Positions 35,901 through 44,595 of a stretch of DNA of 64,000 nucleotides are shown here, piece by piece. Both the position numbers and the translations under genes were made by a program. This stretch comes from Candidatus Poribacteria bacterium. Lineage in GTDB: Bacteria; Poribacteria; WGA-4E; PCPOR2b. Within the stretch, counting starts at the first letter, position 1. Every line of letters begins with the position of its first letter. The stretch is from NCBI GenBank assembly GCA_028819845.1, contig JAPPKS010000023.1:31573-95572 (forward strand), written 5' to 3'. A model generated the notes under the pieces. That model was not told where the DNA came from and did not search any database. It saw only the letters and a program-made list of their open reading frames with translations.

Positions 35901-37237
35901 ACCCGTTTAAAATTCTCCGAGACGTATCCGTTGTTTAAATCGTTCTGGAACTCCGTGCTTATAATAAATGACGGATAACGCAGCGCTTGAATTAGATTGG
36001 GAACTGCAACTTCCTTCATTACAGCCAACGCACTAGCCACGTCCCCATGCAAATCATCGTCTTCAAAAAGATTGATTAGCCGTGCAACGGCCTCCTTAGG
36101 TTTCAGGGCGCCAAGGGTTTGAATGGCTGCGGCTTGGGTGTTGATTCGGCGGTTTTTCAGCCGGTCTGTATCAATATAGACATTTGCAATGTACTGATAC
36201 TCATTCCTGAAATTAGGTTCGTCATCTTCCTCTGGAATTACGTTCTTAGCTCCTGAGTCCAATACTGCAATCAAAGGATTAATTGCTAACTGTCCAATCT
36301 GAATCAGTGCGGTCATGGCGCTGTTTTTGACGTGTTCATTTGCATCTGCGAGCAACCGGACGAGATCGACTATGGAATCTTCTGCCTTCAGCATACCGAG
36401 CAGCTTTGCGGCTAACATGCGCACTTGCGCTACGTTAGTTCTTGTGGCAAGCCGCAATGCGGGAACAATGCTTTGCTGGTCTTTTAACCCCTCTAGCGCT
36501 ACAATTGCCTCGTACAACACATCTGGCGATTCATCCTTTTTCTTCAGAACGGATTCTAGCTCGCGGATGAGCCGCGAATCTTTCAAGTCTCCTAGGTGCT
36601 TTATAGCCTGTTTTCTGATGGCGGCGTCGGGATTTTGAATTTCATTGACCAACAGATTGTAAACCAGCTCTTCATCATTAAGTTGCTGAATTAGCGCGGC
36701 TGATGCCTGACGATGCTTTGGATGAAAGCAATTTTCCGCCTCCAGCAACGCCGTGATGACAACGGAATTTGGTTGACTCGCTAAGGTTGAAAGGAGTTGT
36801 GAGTTTTGCTCGGCGGCTTCCGCGAGCGCGTTTGCAAAGGCACCAACAATCGAGTTTCGAGATCGAACAAGCCATTCGAGCTGGTCCAACTCATCCGAGT
36901 CTGGATCCTCGAGCCTCTCCGATGCTTCAATCTCCTCCTTGAGAGGCTGTAAATTGCCGAGAATTTTCTGTATGGCAGTGTGCCAGTCAACCGCTTTCGT
37001 TTTCCAACCCGTGCCTGAGGTTGCACGCAACTGGAGTAACACATGCAGTGATTGAGCTTCGAGGTGATTTGGTTTGTTCGACAGTACGGTTTGTATCGCT
37101 GTTTGAGCAACGGTATAATTTGCATCATCCATCGCCTCCCTCGCTTCTAGCAAGTCTACATCCTCTTTTTCGCCACACCCAGCGAGTAAACCGATAATTA
37201 AACCAAAACTGATAAACAGGAGAATCCTGCGTTTCAT
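32942..37237 (-). CDS. Giant HEAT-repeat lipoprotein with two inserted unassigned domains
   Basis: A 1431-residue product. The signal peptide MKRRILLFISFGLIIGLLAG ends at Cys21 (lipobox L-A-G-C). A TPR-like start follows, then more than twenty HEAT/PBS-lyase-like units (pattern VRxxAAxALGxIKxxxAVxxLIxAL) to the C-terminus. Two non-HEAT inserts, residues about 425-497 (35747-35965) and 731-802 (34832-35047), share a pattern with each other and with the TM2-like protein at 22368-23084. A lipid-anchored periplasmic binding scaffold is likely; partners unknown. The last residues (HFWTADALYQITGEGHGY) also fit a HEAT end. Confidence 0.87.
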   Translation of the reverse strand: MKRRILLFISFGLIIGLLAGCGEKEDVDLLEAREAMDDANYTVAQTAIQTVLSNKPNHLEAQSLHVLLQLRATSGTGWKTKAVDWHTAIQKILGNLQPLKEEIEASERLEDPDSDELDQLEWLVRSRNSIVGAFANALAEAAEQNSQLLSTLASQPNSVVITALLEAENCFHPKHRQASAALIQQLNDEELVYNLLVNEIQNPDAAIRKQAIKHLGDLKDSRLIRELESVLKKKDESPDVLYEAIVALEGLKDQQSIVPALRLATRTNVAQVRMLAAKLLGMLKAEDSIVDLVRLLADANEHVKNSAMTALIQIGQLAINPLIAVLDSGAKNVIPEEDDEPNFRNEYQYIANVYIDTDRLKNRRINTQAAAIQTLGALKPKEAVARLINLFEDDDLHGDVASALAVMKEVAVPNLIQALRYPSFIISTEFQNDLNNGYVSENFKRVLENNGFTLSENVSIILEEEDSKWLITDKGKHHKKGTYSVRKDAGTLKVSRDIIRIRTAEVMDTIGDLRTLNSLTESLKNDPRKEVKTAAAKAIGTMKTPGSNNIAVDALTDALDLDDTTATNAAVALGNINIKSQRAINKLVAMAMDKRGRETIRRAALTALSQLKAMEAVQPMMQLMFSDETSEIIRKEAVAVLGEIKAPETVPALLWVLSTRYEDVKDFQRHMKRQHKTLEALGAAVDSLGIQWTPEYPQPDYQKWGELKPIPGLVRSEAAISLGKIKGELLFFSTQLAEYVTDLNSGKIPENLRHELGEEEIALSQNPTIVVDRAGEIWFVTDKENQQRYHFRKVGDNLNVYTQGDQVLDAIFDALNDDERAAVRRSAALALGDINGESVISHLIDALKNDEHGIVRQEAAAALNKIKGEKVVAPLLTSLKRDKFEKTRKQAAIALRELKQELADGGLVDVLKKGLGPFEEKHEVQSVMNEVIASLVKDGNASTINLLLDTLKSVDDDEEWIRWAVVHTIGEIRGTSDKVTMTPALHQNIMAAIREAMTNQSYLVRKEAVAALGKLKDRNAVADLTAVLEDTNESKSIRAAAAASLAKLLDERASTPLLAALDDENAEVRLHAVTALGAIKGANAVNKLVEILHNPLEDTSVRTACATALGLIGDSSSAAAILRIFRAETGAVHKSAISALGKLNSREAVTELIAILEDRSLESDTRIYAADALAAIGDNRAAESISRRLVDDTEYGVTITPDTFAHNPVFEAFVSASKPFQLPPFVANKMIERIENSKPESWPIKAAAANALGKSKTPEAVSKLRELLNDKKKEIRQSTARGIGEGKLRELQDEIVKIMKGETEADKDVRRGATQGVGEFADASTVPDLIDVFNTETNHEEIRRDAAIALGKIGTDAAVTALIEKLKSLPVNQTTKNLRLDIIKGLAASKHQGAISVLESALGDDDPEVHFWTADALYQITGEGHGYHRAG

Positions 37238-37374
37238 TTGCTAACTCCTTTCGATTCGATAAAGATGCAATAATGAAGGCATGATGTGTGAAATGCGACG
37301 CGCAATTCGCGGGTAAATATTACGATTCTGCTACTTAATGAGCGACAATCGATAACCCTATGCATATGCTATTT

Positions 37375-38127
37375 TTAAATGTTGAGGTTGTCAATGAATT
37401 TTAAGCTCTTCAAATCGCGCTCAATATGATATGAGATAAAGGTTGCAAGCACAAACTTCAGTTCGCGATGATTTAGAATTGAGGCGCGAAATCTCCCCAA
37501 ACGCGATAGACTCGATTTTTGGAGTTGCTGCATTAACTGACAACTTCCTCTTGAAACGGCAATTGCATTCGCATCACGATCTCTACACTTCGCACAGAGC
37601 ATTCCGCCAAAACGAGAACTAAATTGCAACGTGGCATCCTTAAAGTCGCGGGTACAAGCCACACAGTGGGAAAGCTGCGGTGACAATCCTGCTAAACCAA
37701 GCAATTGTAACTCGAATGCGCGAGCAAATAGTGCAATATCATCCACTTGCGCCATGGTTTCAAATCCGCACTGCAGCAGGTGAAAAATCTGGTGGTCCAC
37801 CGAATGATCTGACTCAATTGCGCCAATAAGTTCCGCGAGGTAACAGCCGTATGTTGTCCGATCGAAATCTGCTTTGATTCCTTCAAAGGAACTAATCAAA
37901 TCAAAGTCATTGACAATCTGCAAATCTTTGTTCGGACGCTCAAAAAAAACTAAGGTACCGTAATTTAAGAGTTCAAGTCCTCCTGCCAAACGACTTCTTG
38001 GTCGTCTGACGCCTCGCGCAACAGCTTTAATCTTACCAAACTCGGCGGTATAAAATGTGATGATTTTGTCAGATTCACGGAGAGGATAAAATCGAATGAC
38101 AATCGCAGGTGTTTTTTGGACTGGCAT
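37375..38127 (-). CDS. recO: DNA repair protein RecO
   Basis: Recombination mediator that anneals SSB-coated DNA and loads RecA with RecR. The 250-residue product begins MPVQKTPAIVIRFYPLRESD with the N-terminal OB fold (ITFYTAEFGKIKAVARGVRR), then a helical region. The zinc-ribbon pair CVAC and CAKC is in the order seen in many RecO proteins. ATG 38127 matches family starts. It lies between the HEAT gene and tRNA-Pro, all on the minus strand. Confidence 0.92.
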   Translation of the reverse strand: MPVQKTPAIVIRFYPLRESDKIITFYTAEFGKIKAVARGVRRPRSRLAGGLELLNYGTLVFFERPNKDLQIVNDFDLISSFEGIKADFDRTTYGCYLAELIGAIESDHSVDHQIFHLLQCGFETMAQVDDIALFARAFELQLLGLAGLSPQLSHCVACTRDFKDATLQFSSRFGGMLCAKCRDRDANAIAVSRGSCQLMQQLQKSSLSRLGRFRASILNHRELKFVLATFISYHIERDLKSLKFIDNLNI

Positions 38128-38141
38128 TTTACGATAACAAA

Positions 38142-38183
38142 ATGGGACAATAGACCGATTGATAAATCGTACCATTGTCCCAT
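38142..38183 (-). terminator. Long hairpin between tRNA-Pro and recO
   Basis: Outer stem ATGGGACAAT (38142-38151) / ATTGTCCCAT (38174-38183), inner stem CGATT (38156-38160) / AATCG (38165-38169) with a GATA loop. On the minus strand it lies just after the tRNA and is followed by TTTTGTT, so it probably terminates the tRNA transcript. It ends 15 bp before the recO start codon and could also affect recO translation. Confidence 0.7.
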
Positions 38184-38194
38184 GACTTTGTGGA

Positions 38195-38269
<75 letters not shown>

Positions 38270-38382
38270 ATGGGTTGAAAAACGCTGTATTTTGCCACTG
38301 ATTGTATCATATCAGGAGTTACCTGTCAAGCTTCCTTTGCTGTGCTTTTCATGTGGTGTTACTATCTGAATAGAAATACCTA

Positions 38383-39699
38383 CTATACGGCAAAGCCGGC
38401 CTGATCAGAATTGCCTTCCGCCGTATTGAGGGTCTGAATTTGGATACGGTGCACCCGGCGTTCATCCGCTTGCAGAACGGTAAACTCCATACGTTGATAA
38501 GAGAATCGATCTCCCTGTGCGGGAACTTTCCCGAAGTAATCTACAACAAAACCACCGATAGTGTCTACGTTTTCCGATTCTATCTGTGTGCCGAGCTGTT
38601 CATTCAGATTGTCGATGCTCATACGCGCGTCAACCGAATACACGTTTTCGCCTAATGAATGGCATTCTTCCAGTTCATCGGAATCATATTCATCTTGAAT
38701 TTCACCAACAATTTCCTCAATAATATCTTCCAAGGTAACGACTCCGGCTGTGCCGCCATATTCATCGACAACGATTGCCATGTGCTGTTTGTTTGCACGC
38801 AAATCGCGAAAAAGTTCTGATATTTTTTTGCTTTCAGGAGTGAAAAACGGCGGTCTATCCTTGACGAGCACCCTTAAATCAATTGGCTTGCCCTCGGCCC
38901 AATAGTCCAACATATCCTTCACATTAAGGACGCCGACGATATGATCAATTGTGTCTTCGTAAACAGGGATTCGTGAATGCCTTGACCCAATCGCTGTTTG
39001 GAGCACATCTTTCTCAGATGTAGAAACCTCTAGGCATACCATATCTGTTCTTGGAATAATAATTTCGCGAGCAACGATATCGGGAAGATCCAAAATACGC
39101 GAAATCATTTCTCGTTCATCCGCGTCCAAAATCTCCTGGCTGTCGCCAACATTTACTACCGTTTCCAGCTCCTCAGGTGTAACTATATTATCTTGTTCAG
39201 TGCGGTCTTTTCCACCCAGAATTCGCACACCGAAATATCCAAGCAAGGTTAACGGTTTGATTACAAAATATAGCAACCAATAAGCCACCCGCAGAAAGCG
39301 CAGCGCATGAATCGTTGAATTCTCGGAACTTCCCCGCACGTAATTTTTCGGAATTAACTCGGTGATGACCACAATGGTAACTGCGGCAAGAATCGCTCCA
39401 GTAATATTCTTAATCCCCGGAGGCCCGATATTGACTAGTGACATAAAAATTACTACAATCGAAACAATTAATCCGCTCTTGGCGATGATAATTGTCGACG
39501 AATATCTCCGTGAATCTCGGAGAAGAGAAGCCAGAATCTCATACCGCTTGCCGCCTGCTTCGGCAATATTCAGTATATCATTCCTGGTCAGCCGGGCAAG
39601 CAAGGTTTCTGCGGCGGAAAACAACGCTGCCAAGAAAAACAGAGCAAACAAGCCAACCAGTTTAAGGATACTATTAATGTCGTCCAAGTGCGAAATCAC
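38383..39699 (-). CDS. CNNM/CorC-type membrane protein with CBS pair (TlyC/HlyC family)
   Basis: A 438-residue product. An N-terminal DUF21/CNNM membrane domain of about four helices (KLVGLFALFFLAALFSAAET, then IVSIVVIFMSLVNIG) comes first. Two CBS domains follow (IIIPRTDMVCLEVSTSEKDV, SRIPVYEDTIDHIVGVLNVK, HMAIVVDEYGGTAGVVTLED IIEEIVGEIQDEYD). A CorC_HlyC C-terminal domain (VDARMSIDNLNEQLG, TIGGFVVDYFGKVPAQGD) ends it. Probable divalent cation transport or regulation with nucleotide sensing. It is the last gene of a likely phoH-ybeY-corC run, the common order in bacteria. Confidence 0.93.
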   Translation of the reverse strand: MISHLDDINSILKLVGLFALFFLAALFSAAETLLARLTRNDILNIAEAGGKRYEILASLLRDSRRYSSTIIIAKSGLIVSIVVIFMSLVNIGPPGIKNITGAILAAVTIVVITELIPKNYVRGSSENSTIHALRFLRVAYWLLYFVIKPLTLLGYFGVRILGGKDRTEQDNIVTPEELETVVNVGDSQEILDADEREMISRILDLPDIVAREIIIPRTDMVCLEVSTSEKDVLQTAIGSRHSRIPVYEDTIDHIVGVLNVKDMLDYWAEGKPIDLRVLVKDRPPFFTPESKKISELFRDLRANKQHMAIVVDEYGGTAGVVTLEDIIEEIVGEIQDEYDSDELEECHSLGENVYSVDARMSIDNLNEQLGTQIESENVDTIGGFVVDYFGKVPAQGDRFSYQRMEFTVLQADERRVHRIQIQTLNTAEGNSDQAGFAV

Positions 39700-39778
39700 A
39701 CTCCTAAAGTTTAGCCTTCAAAATCATACAAGGCAGAAAACTAAGCTCCCGCAGCACAAAGCCGCGTACAGATTGTGA

Positions 39779-40204
39779 CTAAATCAGGCGGAGGATTGCT
39801 TCCTGTTTTTCGAACATAATCGCAGCGTCTTGCGCCGTTTGATGGTCGTAGCCGAGGAGATGAAGCACGCCATGTACAGTGAGCCAGGCGAGTTCAATTT
39901 CAAGGGAATGGTGTTTGTCGGCGGCTTGGCGTTGAGCAGTCTGAACAGAAATTACCACATCGCCAAGCAGATGCGAATGTAGATTGCCGCCATTTCCATC
40001 ATTCATGGCAAAAGCCAACACGTCCGTTGGTGCGGTAATTTGACGGTATTTCCGATTAAGGGTTTCAATTTCAAGGTCGTCCGTAATCAGTATGCTCACT
40101 TCGCAATCTTCCAAACCGTGTGTTCGTAACGATGCCAACGCCGCGTTATGGATAATTGTTTCATCCAAATCGGGTTTCTGACTGTTATTGCTGGTGAGAA
40201 TCAT
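39779..40204 (-). CDS. ybeY: Endoribonuclease YbeY (16S rRNA maturation)
   Basis: A 141-residue zinc-dependent RNase acting on the 16S rRNA 3' end and in ribosome quality control. The three-His motif is intact: LTVHGVLHLLGYDH. Upstream lie ITDDLEIETLNRKYRQITAP and TDVLAFAM, the family core. It starts 12 bp after the phoH stop codon, the standard phoH-ybeY arrangement, so the two are cotranscribed. Confidence 0.96.
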   Translation of the reverse strand: MILTSNNSQKPDLDETIIHNAALASLRTHGLEDCEVSILITDDLEIETLNRKYRQITAPTDVLAFAMNDGNGGNLHSHLLGDVVISVQTAQRQAADKHHSLEIELAWLTVHGVLHLLGYDHQTAQDAAIMFEKQEAILRLI

Positions 40205-40216
40205 CGGTGCGGCTGT

Positions 40217-41227
40217 TCAGGTTAGACGACTGTTTTCTTCAGTGTGGTTGGAATTTGGGGATGGAACAACTGTACGATTTTCGTAAGCTTCAATAATCCG
40301 TTGGACTAACTCGTGCCGAACGACATCTTCGCTTGAAAAGTAGATAAACGCAATTCCCGCAATGGTGGAGAGCACGGCTTGAGCGTCGGCAAGCCCCGAG
40401 ACTTTGCCGAGAGGTAAATCCGTTTGAGTGATGTCTCCAGTGACAACCGCTTTGGAATCATAACCGAGCCGAGTGAGAAACATCTTCATCTGTTCTACGG
40501 TTGCATTTTGCGCTTCGTCAAGCACAACAAAGGAGTTATTTAGCGTACGACCCCGCATGAATGCGAGCGGCGCAACTTCAATTATGTTACGCTCGATATA
40601 ACGCTCAAGGGATTCCGGTGGAATCATATCGTAAAGTGCATCGTACAAGGGTCGCAAATACGGGTCAATCTTTGCAGAAATGTCACCCGGTAAAAACCCG
40701 AGCCTTTCTCCTGCTTCAACCGCGGGGCGGGTTAAAATAATTCGGCTGGTCTGCCCGCCTTTTAGGGCTGAAACAGCCATTGCCATTGCAAGGTAGGTTT
40801 TTCCCGTTCCTGCTGGACCTATCCCGAAAACAAGATCGTGATTTTTTATGGCTTCCACATAACGCCCTTGTCCAGGGGTTTTCGGACGCACAACCCCACG
40901 TTTGGAAAATACGGGAATGGCTGGTCCTACCGATTTTTCCAGCTGAATGAGTTTCTCGCTTCTAGATACTCGAACTGCGTGTTTGACGTCGCTTGCGTCA
41001 ATTTGTTGCCCGCTTCGAACGAGATTGAGCAACGACTCGAACGTCTTGCCGACACGGTGAACATCTTTGGAATCATCACCAACAATTCTCAATCCGTCAC
41101 TTTTCACAGTAACTTTGGCGTTGAAGCTATCTTCGACAATTTTCAGAAAAACATCCGCTTGACCGAAAATTACTTGCGCTTCAGCATGGTCCTGAATCGG
41201 GACGCTCAAAGACTCTTCATTCTGCAA
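40217..41227 (-). CDS. PhoH-family ATPase
   Basis: A 336-residue P-loop protein. A short N-terminal KH-like region precedes the ATPase core. Walker A is GIGPAGTGKTYLA (137-144), ILTRPAVEAGERLGFLPGDI follows, Walker B is SFVVLDEAQNATVEQMKMFL, and SKAVVTGDITQTDLP comes after. PhoH is thought to act in RNA metabolism with YbeY, whose gene is directly downstream. The C-terminus ends in a short polar tail. Confidence 0.95.
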   Translation of the reverse strand: MQNEESLSVPIQDHAEAQVIFGQADVFLKIVEDSFNAKVTVKSDGLRIVGDDSKDVHRVGKTFESLLNLVRSGQQIDASDVKHAVRVSRSEKLIQLEKSVGPAIPVFSKRGVVRPKTPGQGRYVEAIKNHDLVFGIGPAGTGKTYLAMAMAVSALKGGQTSRIILTRPAVEAGERLGFLPGDISAKIDPYLRPLYDALYDMIPPESLERYIERNIIEVAPLAFMRGRTLNNSFVVLDEAQNATVEQMKMFLTRLGYDSKAVVTGDITQTDLPLGKVSGLADAQAVLSTIAGIAFIYFSSEDVVRHELVQRIIEAYENRTVVPSPNSNHTEENSRLT

Positions 41228-41351
41228 TACGATATCACTCTCCCTGTTTAATTGTATATGAAATTTAGAATTTATGCAAGCCGAAAGGTTTTGGCTCGGG
41301 AAATATACGAATCAACACTTCTGCTGAATCTTACCATAAGTATTTCTACAT

Positions 41352-42623
41352 TCAATATCTAGGATGTCCAAAACCATCGTTGGCGATATGGCTGCGTGCT
41401 GGAATCTCTGCCTTATCCGGGATTATGAGATCGATTGCGGAGATATTTTCGATAATTGTGCCGTCACCGACACGGACGCTTTGTCCTATGCGAATCATTC
41501 CCGGTTTGACAGATGCGTTCCTGACGGTACCAATAACCACCGAGGAACCGATATCGCAACCGGCTTCAATTTCTACAAAACCGTGAAGTTCCGCGTTAGG
41601 GCCCACCGTCGAGTGGTTTCCAATCTTTACAGGGCCTAATAGACTGGCGTCCGTTCCAATCCGCACAAAATCTCCGATGATGGGATGGCGTTGCTTCACT
41701 CTGACGCTCATGCCCCCGAGCGTGCAAGGGTAGATAACGCAGCCCGACCCGATAATTCCGGTTTGTCCGGTGGTGATACCGCGGTGAGGGTGATCAAGAA
41801 AGTTAGCGTCGCCGATTTGCGTTTCGGGGTGAAGGTCTGCCTGATAGTAACGCCCGCCAAGTTCCGCCATTGCACGGGGCAAGAACGGTACGGGGAACCT
41901 ATGTAAATCGGGGTTTCCTTCGACTGATCCTGATTTTGTCAATGCGTGGGCGACATCGTGGTAGAAGAGCAACCGCCAACCGGGATAAGTACTCATAACC
42001 AGTTGCATCTGATAGTCAAAAGCGAATGCCAAATCAAGACGATTCAAGGCATCTTGATAGGGTTGAAAATCCTTTGTAGAGATAGCTTGGTCAATTTGTG
42101 CGCCGATATTAAGTTCGGTGAGTTTTTCTCGTGAAACACCGCCGTGTAGGAGGTAAGCGTCCCACACGGCTGGGTCTTTAAAAGAAGCGAAGCGATTCCA
42201 TTGCGCACGAATTTTGAAGTCGGGGAGTTCCCAGAGTAATGCGAACGTGATGTCTAGCGCGCGGTCTTCTAAAGTTTCTTCGTCGCCAGCAGCCAAAAAA
42301 GATTGAGTAATCATCGCGTAGAGCTGATCCGCAACCTCCTCTATTGCATTTGGCAACTCGCGCTCTTGGTGCAACGGGTGCGGGGCATTGTGCGAACCGG
42401 GCGCCACACACTCTAACAGGTTTCCCAATACGATTTCGAGAATCTCCCGATTGACGAACCCGCGCCCGGAACGCAGAGACAATACCTCTTCGCTGATTTT
42501 GTCGATGCGTAAGACTTTGAGTTCATCCGATGAGTACATTGGACGGAGATGATTCAGCGCTTGGTTCAACCGTGGACGTTTACGGGTTTCATAAGATGAA
42601 TCAAAGAGCGTTGTTTCAGTCAT
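41352..42623 (-). CDS. Serine O-acetyltransferase-like protein with hexapeptide-repeat C-terminus
   Basis: A 423-residue product, longer than CysE (about 270). Roughly the first 230 residues are helical (SYETRKRPRLNQALNHLRPM). The C-terminal half resembles CysE: FYHDVAHAL, ADLHPETQIGDANFLDHPHR, GITTGQTGIIGSGCVIYPCT, LGGMSV, then RHPIIGDFVRIGTDASLLGP and left-handed beta-helix repeats. Acetylation of serine for cysteine synthesis is likely, but the long N-terminus and extra hexapeptide turns could mean another acyl acceptor. No cysK is adjacent. Confidence 0.82.
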   Translation of the reverse strand: MTETTLFDSSYETRKRPRLNQALNHLRPMYSSDELKVLRIDKISEEVLSLRSGRGFVNREILEIVLGNLLECVAPGSHNAPHPLHQERELPNAIEEVADQLYAMITQSFLAAGDEETLEDRALDITFALLWELPDFKIRAQWNRFASFKDPAVWDAYLLHGGVSREKLTELNIGAQIDQAISTKDFQPYQDALNRLDLAFAFDYQMQLVMSTYPGWRLLFYHDVAHALTKSGSVEGNPDLHRFPVPFLPRAMAELGGRYYQADLHPETQIGDANFLDHPHRGITTGQTGIIGSGCVIYPCTLGGMSVRVKQRHPIIGDFVRIGTDASLLGPVKIGNHSTVGPNAELHGFVEIEAGCDIGSSVVIGTVRNASVKPGMIRIGQSVRVGDGTIIENISAIDLIIPDKAEIPARSHIANDGFGHPRY

Positions 42624-42670
42624 GGTGCACTATACCTAAAAATCCGTATTACTTTAAATTTAACCTTGCC

Positions 42671-43480
42671 CTACACAAACTCGGCTACCATTCCCGGTAC
42701 GGCTAAATCGTATTTCACGGCAAGATCGTAAAACTTCATCATTCCTGCAATCTCCGCTCCGCCGAGGTCATAAAAAATGTGATTGGTTAGATAATCCTGA
42801 CAAATATCCTCCGGCAAGCTGAGTTTTTGAGCTTCGATACGCGCAATTTCCGGTATTTTGTTGATGCCTAGTTGCTTAGCACACTGCAGCATTTGAGGCA
42901 CGCTCCGCAGATTGACACCTTCTCTCGCCGACCAGCACGCATAGACAAATGGCAAACCCGTGAACTCCTGCCACTCGGCACCGAGATCTAAAGCAGAATC
43001 TGCCCGACAACTCAATCCCATCGCAGCATCACCGATTAATAGAACCGCGTCCGCATCAACCGACCATGGATCGACAGAAGGAGAACACGGCGTAAACTCT
43101 GGATGGAGATGGTACTTCTCAGCGAGCCAAATTTGCACCAGGGCGCGGGAACTTCGTGAACTTGTGTCAAGCGCGACGCGGCGGATGGACTCAATGGGGG
43201 CATTTGTGAATAATCGGATACTACGAACCGGTCCACGTGAGGAAATTGAAATGTGGGGAACAATCCGGTAGCCGGGGTTCCGGAAGTATTCAATGATTGG
43301 AATCAACGCTACATCAAGGTTGCCAATTTTCAAGTCGTCTGCCAAACGACTGGGATAATCGAGGAAAAGTTCAATCTCTTCCTCGGACTGCATTAGGCAA
43401 TTATTCGAGAGTGGATAGATTAGAGGTTTTGTGTTCAAGTATGATACCGCACCGACCCTTACGCGGCCCTTCTGTGCCAT
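42671..43480 (-). CDS. mqnA: Chorismate dehydratase (futalosine menaquinone pathway)
   Basis: Dehydrates chorismate to 3-[(1-carboxyvinyl)oxy]benzoate, the first step of the futalosine route. The 269-residue protein has the MqnA periplasmic-binding-like fold: RVRVGAVSYLNTKPLIYPLS, LDVALIPIIEYFRNPGYRIV, ALDTSSRSSRALVQIWLAEK, DAVLLIGDAAM and EWQEFTGLPFVYACW. Its start overlaps the 3' end of mqnE by 22 nt (43459-43480), so translation is likely coupled. MqnB/C/D are not in this window. Confidence 0.95.
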   Translation of the reverse strand: MAQKGRVRVGAVSYLNTKPLIYPLSNNCLMQSEEEIELFLDYPSRLADDLKIGNLDVALIPIIEYFRNPGYRIVPHISISSRGPVRSIRLFTNAPIESIRRVALDTSSRSSRALVQIWLAEKYHLHPEFTPCSPSVDPWSVDADAVLLIGDAAMGLSCRADSALDLGAEWQEFTGLPFVYACWSAREGVNLRSVPQMLQCAKQLGINKIPEIARIEAQKLSLPEDICQDYLTNHIFYDLGGAEIAGMMKFYDLAVKYDLAVPGMVAEFV

Positions 43481-44595
43481 CTATGCCCCTCTCGGATGAT
43501 TTCGTTGTAGAGCGTATCGCGTTCTATGGGAATTCTACCTGCTTCTCTGATTACGCGGGAAATCTCCGCCACGGTGACCGATTCGGGGGTCACCGCGCCA
43601 GCCATGTGAGTAATCTTCTCCTCCGTCACCGTCCCGTCGATGTCGTCTGCACCGTAGCTCAATGAGACCTGCGCGACATTCATCCCAATCATAATCCAGT
43701 AGGCTTTTATGTGAGGGAAATTGTCCAGCATCAAGCGGGACACTGCAATATTCTGTAAATCTGTTAACCCCGACGTGCTCGGTAGGTATGCCATGCGTGT
43801 GTTCTCCGGGTGAAACGCGAGCGGAATGAATGTGATGAAACCGCCCGACTTGTCCTGTTGTGCGCGCAGGCGAATTAGGTGGTCAACCCGGTCTTCGACC
43901 GTTTCAAGGTGCCCGTAGAGCATGGTTGCGTTTGTTGGGATATCGAGCCGGTGTGCAATGTCATGCACCTCAAGCCAGCCTTCAGCACTTAGTTTGCCGG
44001 GACAGATTTTTTCCCGCGTCTCTTCCGCAAAGATTTCCGCTCCGCCGCCGGGCAGCGAATCCAGCCCTGCGTCACGCAACGCAATCAAGACTTCCTCAAT
44101 CGACATCTTGAATATCCGAGAAAAATGGTGTATTTCCACCGCCGTGAAAAATTTCAGGTGCACTTGAGGCATCCGTTTTTTGAGTCCGCGCAGCATGTCG
44201 AGATAATATTCAAACGGCAACTTTGGGTGCAGTCCACCGACGCTGTGGATTTCCGTGCACCCGTGGTCGATTGAATACGCCGCATTGTCGAGAAATTCGT
44301 CTACGCTCATCTCCCACGCCCCGTCAGTCTTTATGTTCTTACGCGCGAACGCACAGAAGTGACAGCGTGCGTGCAGAATACACACATTCGAGTAGTCGAT
44401 ATGTTGGTTAATATTGTAGTAAGCGAAATTCCCGTTTTGGCTTTCTCGCACAATGTTGGCGAGATACCCGACGCCCGTGATGTCAGGGCTTTCATAGAGC
44501 GCCACACCGTCGTCAAATGAGAGGCGCTCCTCCCCTTGCACCTTATCGTGGATGGGGTAAAGGTTTGCGTCCGTTATCGGTAGATTTTTTCCCAT
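43459..44595 (-). CDS. mqnE: Aminodeoxyfutalosine synthase (radical SAM)
   Basis: Joins the MqnA product to SAM to form aminofutalosine. The 378-residue protein has YYNINQHIDYSNVC, EIHSVGGLHPKLPFEYYLDM, LPGGGAEIFAEETREKICPG, NATMLYGHLETVEDRVDHL and GGFITFIPLAFHPENT, all typical of MqnE. The cluster motif reads Cys72-ILHAR-Cys78-HF-Cys81, that is CX5CX2C where CX3CX2C is expected; the codons are clear (TGT ATT CTG CAC GCA CGC TGT CAC TTC TGT). Its start overlaps the methyltransferase end by 22 nt. Confidence 0.93.
   Translation of the reverse strand: MGKNLPITDANLYPIHDKVQGEERLSFDDGVALYESPDITGVGYLANIVRESQNGNFAYYNINQHIDYSNVCILHARCHFCAFARKNIKTDGAWEMSVDEFLDNAAYSIDHGCTEIHSVGGLHPKLPFEYYLDMLRGLKKRMPQVHLKFFTAVEIHHFSRIFKMSIEEVLIALRDAGLDSLPGGGAEIFAEETREKICPGKLSAEGWLEVHDIAHRLDIPTNATMLYGHLETVEDRVDHLIRLRAQQDKSGGFITFIPLAFHPENTRMAYLPSTSGLTDLQNIAVSRLMLDNFPHIKAYWIMIGMNVAQVSLSYGADDIDGTVTEEKITHMAGAVTPESVTVAEISRVIREAGRIPIERDTLYNEIIREGHRWHRRAA

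Noticed and set aside
33221..36638. Several plus-strand open frames of 100-177 codons inside the HEAT gene
   Set aside because: They are Ser/Ala-rich complements of HEAT codons, with no start signals and no motifs.
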